A stretch of DNA of 64,000 bases from Nostoc linckia NIES-25 (lineage in GTDB: Bacteria; Cyanobacteriota; Cyanobacteriia; Cyanobacteriales; Nostocaceae), in contig NZ_AP018223.1 of NCBI RefSeq assembly GCF_002368035.1, forward strand, positions 1,156,449-1,220,448, given 5' to 3'. A model generated the notes under the pieces. The model was not told where the DNA came from, made no database searches, and saw only the letters and a program-made list of their open reading frames with translations. Shown in pieces: positions 24,842 to 32,651 of the stretch (positions are counted from its first letter, which is position 1; the number at the start of each line of letters is the position of its first letter). Both the position numbers and the translations under genes were made by a program.

Positions 24842-25786
24842 CTACGATTCAATCAACACAAATTTGCGAACTTGAGAATTGTTTCCCTGAGTGCGACGCG
24901 ACAAAACAGCACTTACCAAAAACTTCCAAGACTGAGGAGAAAGTGCAGAGGGTTCAATCATTGAAAGAAAACTTTTAATATTTTTTTGCTTGAGCGCCAC
25001 TATACTCCAATGTAGTTTGAGGTAATTTTTTATATCCTGAAAACGGGGAATCTTAACACGGTGTTCTTCATTTACTAAAGCGTAAATTTTCTCCTTCATT
25101 AAGATATTTGTCGCCAACCGCCGAGATAAAGAAAACTTTTGATTATAAGCACCAGGCCAGATAGTCCGGTAAGCAAGACACTGATTTAAGAAAATAGCAT
25201 CGCCAAATTGAGCAATCTTAATCCACGAATCGATATCATCACAATTAGCATCTAATGTGGAATCCCAACCACCAGTTTGCAGAAAAGCATCGCGCCGACA
25301 AGCTACTTGTGCAGGTGTGCCAAAAGGTACAACTTCTAGAAGCATCCCGTAGTGAATATCAGCTTGGGGAATATAAAAAGCTAAACCGGGGCCAACTTGG
25401 GGAGTGCGGGAAAGTTCAACTTCATTGGCATCTACCTGAGCCGCCACACAAGAGCAGATTACAGCATCAGGACGAAGGGCGATCGCCTTAGTTATTTCTT
25501 CTACACAATTAGCAGCTAAATAGTCATCATCGTCGAGAAACTTAATCCAGTCGCCGGTAGCTTTAGCAACCCCAGCATTTACCGTCGCCGCATGACCAAG
25601 GTTCACTTCATTACGATGATAAACAACCTTATCGCCTAAGCTTTGAACATAGCTTTGGGTGTCATCAGAAGAACAGTCATCAGCAACAACCACCTCACAC
25701 TCGATTGTTTGGTTACAAGCCGAATCGATTGCTCTTTTGAGCAAATCCAAGCGATTATAAGTAGTAATGACGACGCTAAATTTCAT
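24842..25786 (-). CDS. Glycosyltransferase family 2
   Basis: A 314-residue GT-A enzyme beginning MKFSVVITTYNRLDLLKRAI. It shows the nucleotide-sugar binding strand VVVADDCSSDDT, the metal-binding DXD variant KFLDDDDYLA, and later GGWDSTLDANCDDIDSWIK, where the acidic residues suit the catalytic base. It probably makes part of an exopolysaccharide or glycan. The frame is open 27 codons further upstream, but the family begins at MKFSVVI, so the ATG at 25786 is chosen. It is divergent from rplS. Confidence 0.9.
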   Translation of the reverse strand: MKFSVVITTYNRLDLLKRAIDSACNQTIECEVVVADDCSSDDTQSYVQSLGDKVVYHRNEVNLGHAATVNAGVAKATGDWIKFLDDDDYLAANCVEEITKAIALRPDAVICSCVAAQVDANEVELSRTPQVGPGLAFYIPQADIHYGMLLEVVPFGTPAQVACRRDAFLQTGGWDSTLDANCDDIDSWIKIAQFGDAIFLNQCLAYRTIWPGAYNQKFSLSRRLATNILMKEKIYALVNEEHRVKIPRFQDIKNYLKLHWSIVALKQKNIKSFLSMIEPSALSPQSWKFLVSAVLSRRTQGNNSQVRKFVLIES

Positions 25787-25937
25787 AAATTCATACCTGT
25801 GGTACAGCATTTTGCAATATAGCTTCCCTTTGAAGGCTGTTGTATCGGTGAAATTATCAATCTCCAACAGGTAGACTGAAATGGGATTGTCGATTTATAA
25901 TTGACGATCGTGAGTTTTTGAAGCAGACAGAAAGACT

Positions 25938-26300
25938 ATGAACGCTCAAGAGATTATCCGCTCGATTGAAGCGGAACAGCTAAAATCAAATCTGCCCGAT
26001 ATATATGTGGGCGACACAGTAAAAGTGGGAGTGAAAATCAAAGAAGGTGATAAATACCGCGTACAACCCTACGAAGGAGTAGTGATAGCCAAGCGCAATG
26101 GTGGCATCAACGAAACTATTACAGTCCGCAAAGTTTTTCAAGGCGTGGGCGTTGAGAGAGTCTTTCTGTTGCATTCTCCCCGGATTGAGAGCATCAAAGT
26201 CCTACGTCGCGGTAAAGTACGCCGTGCTAAGTTGTATTATCTACGCGATCGCGTCGGCAAAGCAACCCGGATCAAGCAACGCTTCGACCGTCCTTTGTAG
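25938..26300 (+). CDS. rplS: Ribosomal protein L19
   Basis: A 120-residue large-subunit protein at the 30S-50S interface. The sequence shows DIYVGDTVKVGVKIKEGDK, the YEGVVIAKRNGGINETITVRK block and FLLHSPRIESIKVLRRGKVR, all L19 hallmarks, and ends in an RDRVGKATRIKQRF tail. It leads the conserved cyanobacterial block rplS-trnW-secE-nusG-rplK-rplA-rplJ-rplL. The length is normal. Confidence 0.97.
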   Translation: MNAQEIIRSIEAEQLKSNLPDIYVGDTVKVGVKIKEGDKYRVQPYEGVVIAKRNGGINETITVRKVFQGVGVERVFLLHSPRIESIKVLRRGKVRRAKLYYLRDRVGKATRIKQRFDRPL

Positions 26301-26454
26301 TTATCCTCTTATAAAGTATGGGAGAAATCTCAAGCTTCAAGCGGCATCTGCCGCTGACTTGTTTTCTCCATGAAATTGGTGTATGATAGAAATCGCAATC
26401 TTGCGTTAAACTAAAATTTAGTTCAGCGCAATGACTGAATAAAAAACAGCTTGT

Positions 26455-26527
26455 GCGCTCTTAGTTCAGTTGGTAGAACGCAGGTCTCCAAAACCTGATG
26501 TCGGGGGTTCAAGTCCTCCAGGGCGCG
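26455..26527 (+). tRNA. trnW: tRNA-Trp (anticodon CCA)
   Basis: 73 bases fold into a cloverleaf. The acceptor stem GCGCTCT pairs with AGGGCGC (one G-T pair), the anticodon arm is CAGGT CTCCAAA ACCTG with anticodon CCA, and the T-arm contains GGGGGTTCAAGTCCTCC. CCA is not encoded. It lies between rplS and secE, as in other cyanobacteria. Confidence 0.96.
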
Positions 26528-26546
26528 CTCAAGAGCAAAAAACAAA

Positions 26547-26602
26547 GCCCGAAATAATTACGCAAGCTGCTAAGATAGCAGTTAGTGTTAATATTTTCGG
26601 GC
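26547..26602 (+). other. Hairpin after tRNA-Trp
   Basis: GCCCGAAA and TTTCGGGC form an 8-pair outer stem, with an inner CTGCTAAGATAGCAG hairpin. No clear T run follows, so it may be a processing or weak termination structure. The rest of the 26528-26855 spacer holds nothing else recognisable. Confidence 0.35.
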
Positions 26603-26855
26603 ATAGCTATTGCATTTGCAGCTGTTTTGCTTTGAGTAAGTGAAATAGAGTCGAAGCTGCAAACCAAGACGACTGAATTTTAGATTTTAGTTTGCTCGGA
26701 AATCTAACATAAAACGGATAAACTAAAATCTCAAGTTGAGCGTCCTTGCCTTCAATTGGGTAAATCTGTCTTGAAAAGTTTAGCTTCGGAGCAAACCTCC
26801 GCTCTAACCTTTTCGCAAAATCCAAAATTGACTGACAAACGGGGGATAAACGGTC

Positions 26856-27077
26856 GTGGCAAAAAAAAATGAAGCAGAATTGCCAGAAACTACAAACGGG
26901 TTTAGCTTCGGTAACTTCATACAAGGAATCAAAGAAGAACTTGAAAAAGTAGTTTGGCCTAGTCGCAAACAGATAGTGAGCGAATCCGCCGCCGTATTGT
27001 TAATGGTGGCACTCTCGGCATCTTTGATATACTTGGTCGATGGATTGTTTGGTTGGGCAGCAAAACAGGTGTTCTAA
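26856..27077 (+). CDS. secE: Preprotein translocase subunit SecE
   Basis: A 73-residue single-span membrane protein of the Sec channel. The amphipathic N-terminal part has the signature GIKEELEKVVWPSRKQI, and the C-terminal helix is SAAVLLMVALSASLIYLV. The start is a GTG. The stop TAA overlaps the ATG of nusG (TAATG), giving tight coupling as in most bacteria. Confidence 0.95.
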   Translation: MAKKNEAELPETTNGFSFGNFIQGIKEELEKVVWPSRKQIVSESAAVLLMVALSASLIYLVDGLFGWAAKQVF

Positions 27078-27718
27078 TGAGTTTTGCAACAGACGAACCA
27101 CGCAACTCAATGTTGCAGGCAGAAGAAACAGCAGAAACAGCAGAAACAGCGTCAAAAGAGGCACGCTGGTATGCTGTGCAAGTTGCCTCAGGTTGTGAAA
27201 AGCGTGTAAAGACGAATTTAGAGCAGCGCATTCAAACATTTGATGTCGCTGATAAAATTATCCAAGTGGAAATTCCCCACACCCCAGCGGTGAAAATCCG
27301 CAAAGATGGTAGTCGCCAGCATACAGAAGAGAAAGTTTTTCCAGGCTATGTGCTGGTGCGGATGAAGATGGATGATGATACTTGGCAGGTGGTACGAAAC
27401 ACATCCCACGTGATTAATTTTGTTGGTTCAGAACAAAAACGTGGCAGTAGCAAAGGCCGCGGACACGTCAACCCCATACCACTGAGTGCTTCAGAAGTAG
27501 AACGCATCTTCAAACAGACCAGCGAACAAGAGCCAGTTGTTAAAATTGACATGGCTACTGGTGATAAGATAATTGTGCTTTCTGGCCCATTTAAGGACTT
27601 TGAAGGCGAGGTGATTGAAGTCTCTCCAGAGCGGAGTAAGCTTAAAGCTTTGCTCTCCATATTTGGTAGAGATACACCAGTGGAATTGGAATTTAATCAG
27701 GTAGAGAAACAGAGCTAA
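27077..27718 (+). CDS. nusG: Transcription elongation/antitermination factor NusG
   Basis: 213 residues. The NGN domain (about 35-145) has RWYAVQVASGCEKRVKTNLEQ and KVFPGYVLVRMKMDDDTW, and the C-terminal KOW domain (about 160-213) has GDKIIVLSGPFKDFEGEV. It binds RNA polymerase and links it to ribosomes or Rho. The N-terminus carries a short EETAETAETAS run encoded by a CAGAAACAG repeat, an extension before the NGN domain. The ATG at 27077 overlaps the secE stop; an earlier in-frame start inside secE is unlikely. Confidence 0.96.
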   Translation: MSFATDEPRNSMLQAEETAETAETASKEARWYAVQVASGCEKRVKTNLEQRIQTFDVADKIIQVEIPHTPAVKIRKDGSRQHTEEKVFPGYVLVRMKMDDDTWQVVRNTSHVINFVGSEQKRGSSKGRGHVNPIPLSASEVERIFKQTSEQEPVVKIDMATGDKIIVLSGPFKDFEGEVIEVSPERSKLKALLSIFGRDTPVELEFNQVEKQS

Positions 27719-27724
27719 ATACAA

Positions 27725-28150
27725 ATGGCGAAGAAAGTAGTGGCGGTCATTAAACTGGCCTTGAATGCTGGAAAAGCCAACCCAGCACCGCCAGTAGGCC
27801 CAGCCTTGGGTCAACATGGCGTCAACATCATGATGTTCTGCAAAGAGTACAACGCCAAAACAGCAGACCAAGCTGGAATGGTGATACCCGTAGAAATTTC
27901 GGTTTTTGAAGACCGGAGTTTTACATTTGTACTCAAGACGCCACCAGCGTCAGTACTAATTCGCAAGGCGGCGAAAATCGAAAGAGGCTCTAACGAACCC
28001 AACAAAAAGAAAGTTGGTAAAATCAGCAGAGCGCAATTGCAAGAAATAGCCCAAACCAAACTTCCCGATCTCAACGCCAACGACATAGAAGCGGCGATGA
28101 AGATTGTGGAAGGAACCGCTAAAAATATGGGCGTAACAGTTACGGATTAA
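27725..28150 (+). CDS. rplK: Ribosomal protein L11
   Basis: A 141-residue L11. The N-terminal domain has KLALNAGKANPAPPVGPALG and GVNIMMFCKEYNA. The C-terminal RNA-binding domain has PPASVLIRKAAKIERGS and ends EGTAKNMGVTV. It forms the stalk base with L10/L12 and 23S rRNA. It follows nusG by 6 bases and precedes rplA. Confidence 0.97.
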   Translation: MAKKVVAVIKLALNAGKANPAPPVGPALGQHGVNIMMFCKEYNAKTADQAGMVIPVEISVFEDRSFTFVLKTPPASVLIRKAAKIERGSNEPNKKKVGKISRAQLQEIAQTKLPDLNANDIEAAMKIVEGTAKNMGVTVTD

Positions 28151-28235
28151 AAAAGTTATGAGTTATGAGTTATGAGTTATGAGTTATTGATATTTAACTC
28201 CTCACTCCTCACTCCTCACTCCTCACTTTTGACTC
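28150..28235. repeat. Heptamer tandem repeats between rplK and rplA
   Basis: TGAGTTA is repeated about four times from 28158, followed by CTCACTC-type repeats (ACTCCTC about four times, 28198-28226). These are classic short tandem heptamers, here inside a ribosomal-protein operon. An apparent N-terminal extension of rplA through them is not believed. Confidence 0.75.
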
Positions 28236-28294
28236 CAAAATATAAAATTTATCGGGGGAGAGGCAAGGCTTCGGAATTACCCCAGGAGAGAAAA

Positions 28295-29011
28295 ATGACA
28301 AAAAAAGTATCGCGTCGCTTGCAGGCGCTACAAGAAAAAGTAGAAGATAGGGATTATGAACCCTTAGATGCTTTAGCACTGCTAAAAGAAACAGCAACAG
28401 CTAAATTCCCCGAAGCCGCTGAAGCACATATCCGGCTGGGAATTGACCCGAAGTATACAGACCAACAGTTGCGGACAACGGTAGCACTGCCCAAAGGTAC
28501 AGGACAAATCGTCCGAGTGGCGGTGATTGCTAGAGGTGAAAAAGTAACAGAAGCAACAAACGCTGGTGCTGATATCGCAGGTTCGGAAGAACTAATTGAC
28601 GATATTCAAAAAGGCATGATGGACTTTGACAAGCTCATTGCCACACCCGATGTCATGCCACAGGTAGCGAAGTTAGGTAAATTGCTTGGGCCTCGTGGTT
28701 TGATGCCATCACCCAAGGGTGGAACCGTGACATTTGACATTGCAAGTGCGATTGCTGAATTCAAAGCTGGTAAATTAGAATTCCGGGCCGATCGAACTGG
28801 CATCGTCCATGTTATGTTTGGTAAGGCAACCTTCTCGCCTGAAGATTTGTTAGTCAACCTGAAGGCGTTGCAAGAGACAATTGACCGTAACCGTCCTTCA
28901 GGAGCCAAAGGTCGCTATTGGCGGACATTTTATGTATCTGCTACGATGGGGCCAGCAATTAAAGTTGATATCAGCGCCCTACGAGATTTGAAACTAAGCG
29001 AAGCAGCATAA
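28295..29011 (+). CDS. rplA: Ribosomal protein L1
   Basis: A 238-residue L1. It starts MTKKVSRRLQALQEKVEDRD after a CAGGAGAG ribosome site; key stretches are LRTTVALPKGTG, LGKLLGPRGLMPSPKGGTV and FRADRTGIVHVMFGKATF. It binds 23S rRNA at the L1 stalk. The frame is open 41 codons upstream through heptamer repeats, but the family begins at the ATG at 28295. Confidence 0.97.
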   Translation: MTKKVSRRLQALQEKVEDRDYEPLDALALLKETATAKFPEAAEAHIRLGIDPKYTDQQLRTTVALPKGTGQIVRVAVIARGEKVTEATNAGADIAGSEELIDDIQKGMMDFDKLIATPDVMPQVAKLGKLLGPRGLMPSPKGGTVTFDIASAIAEFKAGKLEFRADRTGIVHVMFGKATFSPEDLLVNLKALQETIDRNRPSGAKGRYWRTFYVSATMGPAIKVDISALRDLKLSEAA

Positions 29012-29016
29012 TTTGA

Positions 29017-29066
29017 GTCATTAGTCATTTGTCCTCTGTCCTTTGTTTTTACAAATGACTAATGAC
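29017..29066. repeat. Perfect 16-base inverted repeat of TCATTAG heptamers
   Basis: GTCATTAGTCATTTGT and ACAAATGACTAATGAC pair perfectly around an 18-base loop. It is made of the same TCATTAG heptamers seen at 10195 and 29920, and could fold in the rplA-rplJ transcript. Confidence 0.65.
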
Positions 29067-29090
29067 TAATGACAAAAGACAAAATTAAAT

Positions 29091-29245
29091 AGTCAAAGCC
29101 GGAGACAGCAGGTGCTAATAGCTTAATTTCCTGCCGAGGTGAAAACTCTAATTGCCAGAATGACCACCGATAAAGGTGTGATAAGTATGGCGTCACGAGT
29201 TTTACTAATCAACCCCGGCTATGTTAGCTGGGGTTTGTTGTTTTG
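29091..29245 (+). promoter_or_regulatory. L10 leader with attenuator-like hairpin
   Basis: The conserved kink-turn-like pieces GGAGACAGCAGGTGC and CCTGCCGAGGTGAAAAC, about 27 bases apart, match the ribosomal L10 leader RNA that binds L10-(L12)4 and shuts down its own synthesis. It is followed by AACCCCGGCT...AGCTGGGGTT and a T-rich run (29211-29244), which would be the intrinsic terminator of the attenuator. It lies directly before rplJ. Confidence 0.85.
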
Positions 29246-29309
29246 GATTTAGTTGAGAAAAACGCAAAAGTAGGAAAATCGCTGATTGTTTTGAGGAGGT
29301 GAGATTGGA

Positions 29310-29864
29310 ATGGGTAGAACGCTAGAAGATAAACAAGAGATTGTAGCTGAGCTTAAAGAAACTTTGAGCGAGTCAACTCTGGCACTAGTAATTGAATATC
29401 AGGGACTAACCGTTGCTGAAATTACCGACTTACGGCGGCGGCTGCGTCCCAGTGGCGCTGTTTGTAAGGTAACTAAAAACACCCTGATGGGCATTGCCAT
29501 TCAAGATCAGGAAAAATGGCAGCCATTATCAGAACTGCTCAAAGGTTCTTCAGCTTTTTTGCTGGTCAAAGAAGATTTTTCATCTGCGATTAAGGCTTAC
29601 CAAGACTTCCAGAAAGCCACCAAGAAGACAGAACTTCGCGGCGGTGTAATGGAAGGTCGCCTACTCAAAGAAAACGATGTCAAGGCTTTAGGTGACTTGC
29701 CATCTAAGGAACAACTCATGGGTCAAATTGCTGGGGCGATTAATGCCTTGGCTACCAAGATTGCTGTGGGTATCAACGAAGTTCCAGGTTCGCTGGCTCG
29801 TGCTTTGCAAGCTGTGGCCGACGCAGAAAAAGGTGGTAGCACCGACGAAACTTCTGCTGAATAG
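29310..29864 (+). CDS. rplJ: Ribosomal protein L10
   Basis: A 184-residue L10, the base of the L7/L12 stalk. It starts MGRTLEDKQEIVAELKETL after GAGGAGGTGAGA. GLTVAEITDLRRRLRPSGA and VTKNTLMGIA are the rRNA-binding region, and the C-terminal helix (AINALATKIAVGINEVPGSL) takes up L12 dimers. It is preceded by the L10 leader, which should regulate it with rplL. Confidence 0.97.
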   Translation: MGRTLEDKQEIVAELKETLSESTLALVIEYQGLTVAEITDLRRRLRPSGAVCKVTKNTLMGIAIQDQEKWQPLSELLKGSSAFLLVKEDFSSAIKAYQDFQKATKKTELRGGVMEGRLLKENDVKALGDLPSKEQLMGQIAGAINALATKIAVGINEVPGSLARALQAVADAEKGGSTDETSAE

Positions 29865-29879
29865 ACTTCACAGGCGATC

Positions 29880-29950
29880 GATAGGTCAACAGTCAACACT
29901 CAACAGTCAAGAACTAATGATCAATGGCTAATGACCAATGACCAAATAAA
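29880..29950. repeat. Heptamer repeats in the rplJ-rplL spacer
   Basis: CAACAGTCAACACTCAACAGTCAA and CTAATGACCAATGACCAA are short tandem arrays of seven-base units. A third heptamer array in the same operon. Confidence 0.6.
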
Positions 29951-29977
29951 TAATCAAAAATTACAGGAGTTATATCA

Positions 29978-30367
29978 ATGTCAACTGCAACCGATGAAAT
30001 TTTGGATAAGCTGAAAAACTTAACTTTGCTGGAAGCTGCTGAGTTAGTTAAGCAAATTGAAGAAGCTTTCGGTGTGAGTGCTGCTGCACCTGTTGGCGTA
30101 GCGATCGCCGGCCCCGGCCCAGCCACTCAAACAGCTGAACCAGTAGAAGAACAAACCGAGTTTAACGTGATTCTCGAATCAGTTCCAGCGGATAAGAAGA
30201 TTGCCGTACTGAAGATTGTACGTGAATTGACCGGTCTTGGTCTGAAAGAAGCTAAAGACTTGGTAGAAGCTGCACCCAAACCTGTTAAGGAAGGTATTGC
30301 TAAGGATGCTGCTGAAGATGCTAAGAAGCGCATCGAAGAAGCTGGCGGTCAAGTGACTATTAAGTAG
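29978..30367 (+). CDS. rplL: Ribosomal protein L7/L12
   Basis: A 129-residue L12. The N-terminal dimerisation part is DEILDKLKNLTLLEAAELVKQ, then an Ala/Pro hinge (about 36-58), and the C-terminal factor-binding domain has KIAVLKIVRELTGLGLKEAK and KRIEEAGGQVTIK. It recruits translation factors. Last gene of the block, closed by the terminator at 30396. Confidence 0.98.
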   Translation: MSTATDEILDKLKNLTLLEAAELVKQIEEAFGVSAAAPVGVAIAGPGPATQTAEPVEEQTEFNVILESVPADKKIAVLKIVRELTGLGLKEAKDLVEAAPKPVKEGIAKDAAEDAKKRIEEAGGQVTIK

Positions 30368-30395
30368 TCACAATTACGTTACTGATTTTTATATC

Positions 30396-30428
30396 GAGAA
30401 GCCTGAGTTATTCAGGCTTCTCTTTTTT
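30396..30428 (+). terminator. Rho-independent terminator after rplL
   Basis: GAGAAGCCTGA and TTCAGGCTTCTC form an 11-pair stem with a short loop, followed by TTTTTT. A textbook end for the ribosomal-protein operon. Confidence 0.93.
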
Positions 30429-30512
30429 GCGTTGGTAAACTTTAACGCGAGCTTCTGCTGAAAATGCAGCAACACGATATCTTAGAAGTGGAAAATACTA
30501 TATTTGATGCTC

Positions 30513-30931
30513 ATGTCTGCTAAAGATGTCTTTCATGAGGTTGTGAAAATAGCTTTACAAAAGGACGGTTGGCAGATAACTCATGACCCCCTGTTATTTA
30601 ACGTGGGTGGTGTAAAAATGTCGATTGATTTAGCAGCAGAAAAATTGATTGCAGCAGAACGAGAAAATGAAAAAATTGCTGTTGAAGTCAAGAGTTTTCT
30701 AGAAAAATCTTCTGCTATTTCAGAATTTCACACTGGTTAGGACAATTTATCAATTACAGAGGTGCATTAAGGCGACGAGATCCAGAACGGATTTTATATT
30801 TAGCAATACCTTTGACTACTTATAGAACATTTTTTCAACTGGATTTTCCTAAAGAAATGGTAGAAGAAAATCGAGTTAAAATGATTGTTTACGATGTTGA
30901 AAGTGAGGTGATTGTTGAATGGAAAAAATAG
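30513..30931 (+). pseudogene. xisH: XisH-like gene with one-base frameshift
   Basis: The first frame gives MSAKDVFHEVVKIALQKDGW... KIAVEVKSFL... SAISEFHTG and stops at 30740. The next frame continues LGQFINYRGALRRRDPERIL and runs to EVIVEWKK, the normal XisH end, at 30931. A single missing base near 30737 explains the break. XisH is a PD-(D/E)XK-like protein first described with xisI as a factor for fdxN-element excision in Anabaena; similar pairs are common in cyanobacteria away from that element. Its end overlaps xisI by 13 bases. Confidence 0.85.
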
Positions 30932-31254
30932 TACGATATCGTGAGATTGTAAAACAGATGCTTGCAGAGTATGGTAAGCAAAAACCTGCTTATGGGAATA
31001 TTGAAGTTGAGACAATTTTTGATACAGAACGCGACCATTATCAAATCGTTTATTTAGGCTGGGAAGGTCAGGATTGGGTACACAGTTGTATACTCCACAT
31101 TGATATTAAAGTTGGTAAAATTTGGCTGCAATGGAATGGTACGGAAGATGATATTGCAGCTGATTTAGTGAATGCTGGAGTTCCAAAGGAAGATATTGTT
31201 TTAGGATTTCAATCGCCATTTATGCGACAGTTTACGGAATATGCTGTGGGTTAA
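30919..31254 (+). CDS. xisI: XisI family protein
   Basis: An intact 111-residue XisI: it begins MEKIVRYREIVKQMLAEYG, has the YQIVYLGWEGQDWVHSCILH core and ends SPFMRQFTEYAVG. XisI with XisH controls excision of the fdxN element in Anabaena heterocysts; the pairs elsewhere are of unknown function. The start overlaps the end of the damaged xisH, so coupled translation may be lost unless the upstream frame is read. No element junction is seen here. Confidence 0.92.
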   Translation: MEKIVRYREIVKQMLAEYGKQKPAYGNIEVETIFDTERDHYQIVYLGWEGQDWVHSCILHIDIKVGKIWLQWNGTEDDIAADLVNAGVPKEDIVLGFQSPFMRQFTEYAVG

Positions 31255-31390
31255 TGTGGAAATGTCAGCATAATTAGCTGTAATAAAGTGCGAACGCATT
31301 GGTAAAAATCCTATTGAGTTTATTAGGTAAGGCATGACACTATATAACTATAGCAATCCGATTTGATTATTGAAAAAATCTAAGTATGTG

Positions 31391-31463
31391 TAGGGTGCGT
31401 TATTGCTAAGCATAACGCACCATTCTTAAGGATTTGGTGCGTTACGCCAAAGGCTAACGCACC
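31391..31463. repeat. Two GTGCGTTA...TAACGCAC hairpins in tandem
   Basis: GTGCGTTATTGCTAAGCATAACGCAC and then GGTGCGTTACGCC/GGCTAACGCACC. They directly precede the MITE at 31470, as single copies do at 6043 and 61999. Confidence 0.65.
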
Positions 31464-31469
31464 CTATTA

Positions 31470-31572
31470 GGGTGACAAGGCTAAAATAGTGCATTAGGGA
31501 ATGGGCTTTAAACTTTATAAATTCGATGTTTTTAACGCTAATCTATTGCAACATTTTAGTCTTGTCACGCCA
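31470..31572. mobile_element. MITE-like element, copy C of GTGACAAG-TIR family
   Basis: Left end GGTGACAAGGCTAAAATAGT, right end the complement of GGCGTGACAAGACTAAAATG; both match the ends of the elements at 6075 and 62055. The core is different and AT-rich (GCTTTAAACTTTATAAATTC), so only the ends are conserved. About 100 bases, without a gene. Confidence 0.7.
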
Positions 31573-31636
31573 CTATGTATATTTCAAAAATCAAATATGA
31601 GTCCTATATGAACTTTACAACGCTCACTAGTTTACA

Positions 31637-32650
31637 TTACATCCTTTCTTCTAACATTTTATTTATAAGTAGACCACGAACATTACGTCCTTTTCTACTA
31701 GCAGTACCTTGATGTATATAATAATAATATTGAGCAAACATATTGATAGATACATCTTCTTTCTTATTTTTATATAGTTCCTCTTCTAAAGAATTTAAAG
31801 CATGAGCTAAAATTTGCTCTTGAGGTAAATAACCATAATTGTTTTTAATTTTTATTAATTCAACAATTAAAGTAAATAAACTAGACTTTTTTATCCACAA
31901 ACTATCTGGAGGAAGATTACACGCAATAATTAATTTAGATACTTCATTAAAATTATCAGACATTAACTTTTTATTTGGATATTCATTATTATACTTCTGT
32001 ACATAAGTCTTTACTTCTTTATCACTAGTAAAATAACCGCCTTCTTCTATCGTTGACATAATTAGCAAGACATATTCAAGGTCTTTCATACGAGAAAATT
32101 CACCTTCACTAAAAACCTCTAAATTTGTAAAAAGAACATTATTTTCTAAAATATCTTTAGCCGTTGTGATGAACTCTCCTTCATATAATGAGTTGCTAAT
32201 TTCTATTGCATTGAGCGCATATTGTACAGAGTTGATTCTTTTAAAAACTTCTCGAATCTCACTTTCTGGAATTCTTCCTAAGTCTCTGACGACAACCGTA
32301 TAATCAAAAAAATCTGTTTTTTCTTGTGAAGATAATTTTTCAAATTTACTCATATTTTTAATCTTGAATTCTGGTGAAGCTGTAATATATTGGTAGATTG
32401 TACTTAATCTTTGTTGTCCATCTACTACAAGTGTTTTTGATGTCTGAGTATCAAGATCAATTTTACCATCAGCCAGATATATTTCAGGAAAAGGAAGTTT
32501 TAATAAAATTGTTTCTATAAATTTTTCTTTATGGGCGTCATTCCATACAAGCTTTCTTTGAAAAGATGGAGCAAGTATTAAAGTACCATTTCTCATCATA
32601 TTAAATAAGTCTAAAACTTTTTTATTAGTTGCAATACCATTTTTGTTCAT
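31637..32650 (-). CDS. DUF262 domain protein (ParB/Srx-like), no HNH tail
   Basis: A 337-residue protein. The N-terminal half has the DUF262 landmarks: APSFQRKLVW near residue 30 and LVVDGQQRLSTIYQYI near residue 75, with FKRINSVQYALN (about 145) typical of the fold. DUF262 is the NTP-binding, ParB-like part of GmrS/GmrSD, BrxU and SspE-type defence enzymes. Here the usual DUF1524 HNH nuclease domain is absent; the C-terminal half is helical and unrecognised. Translation follows the upstream nucleotidyltransferase-like gene by one base, so the two form an operon. The sequence is visibly more AT-rich than neighbouring genes, which suggests transfer. Confidence 0.8.
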   Translation of the reverse strand: MNKNGIATNKKVLDLFNMMRNGTLILAPSFQRKLVWNDAHKEKFIETILLKLPFPEIYLADGKIDLDTQTSKTLVVDGQQRLSTIYQYITASPEFKIKNMSKFEKLSSQEKTDFFDYTVVVRDLGRIPESEIREVFKRINSVQYALNAIEISNSLYEGEFITTAKDILENNVLFTNLEVFSEGEFSRMKDLEYVLLIMSTIEEGGYFTSDKEVKTYVQKYNNEYPNKKLMSDNFNEVSKLIIACNLPPDSLWIKKSSLFTLIVELIKIKNNYGYLPQEQILAHALNSLEEELYKNKKEDVSINMFAQYYYYIHQGTASRKGRNVRGLLINKMLEERM

Positions 32651-32651
32651 T

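Noticed and set aside
28156..28230. Regular heptamer arrays that could be taken for a small CRISPR
   Set aside because: Units are seven bases without unique spacers, and no cas gene is in the window.
30513..31254. XisH/XisI as the edge of an excisable fdxN-type element
   Set aside because: No fdxN fragment, recombinase gene (xisF-like) or repeated junction is visible; XisH/XisI pairs are common elsewhere.
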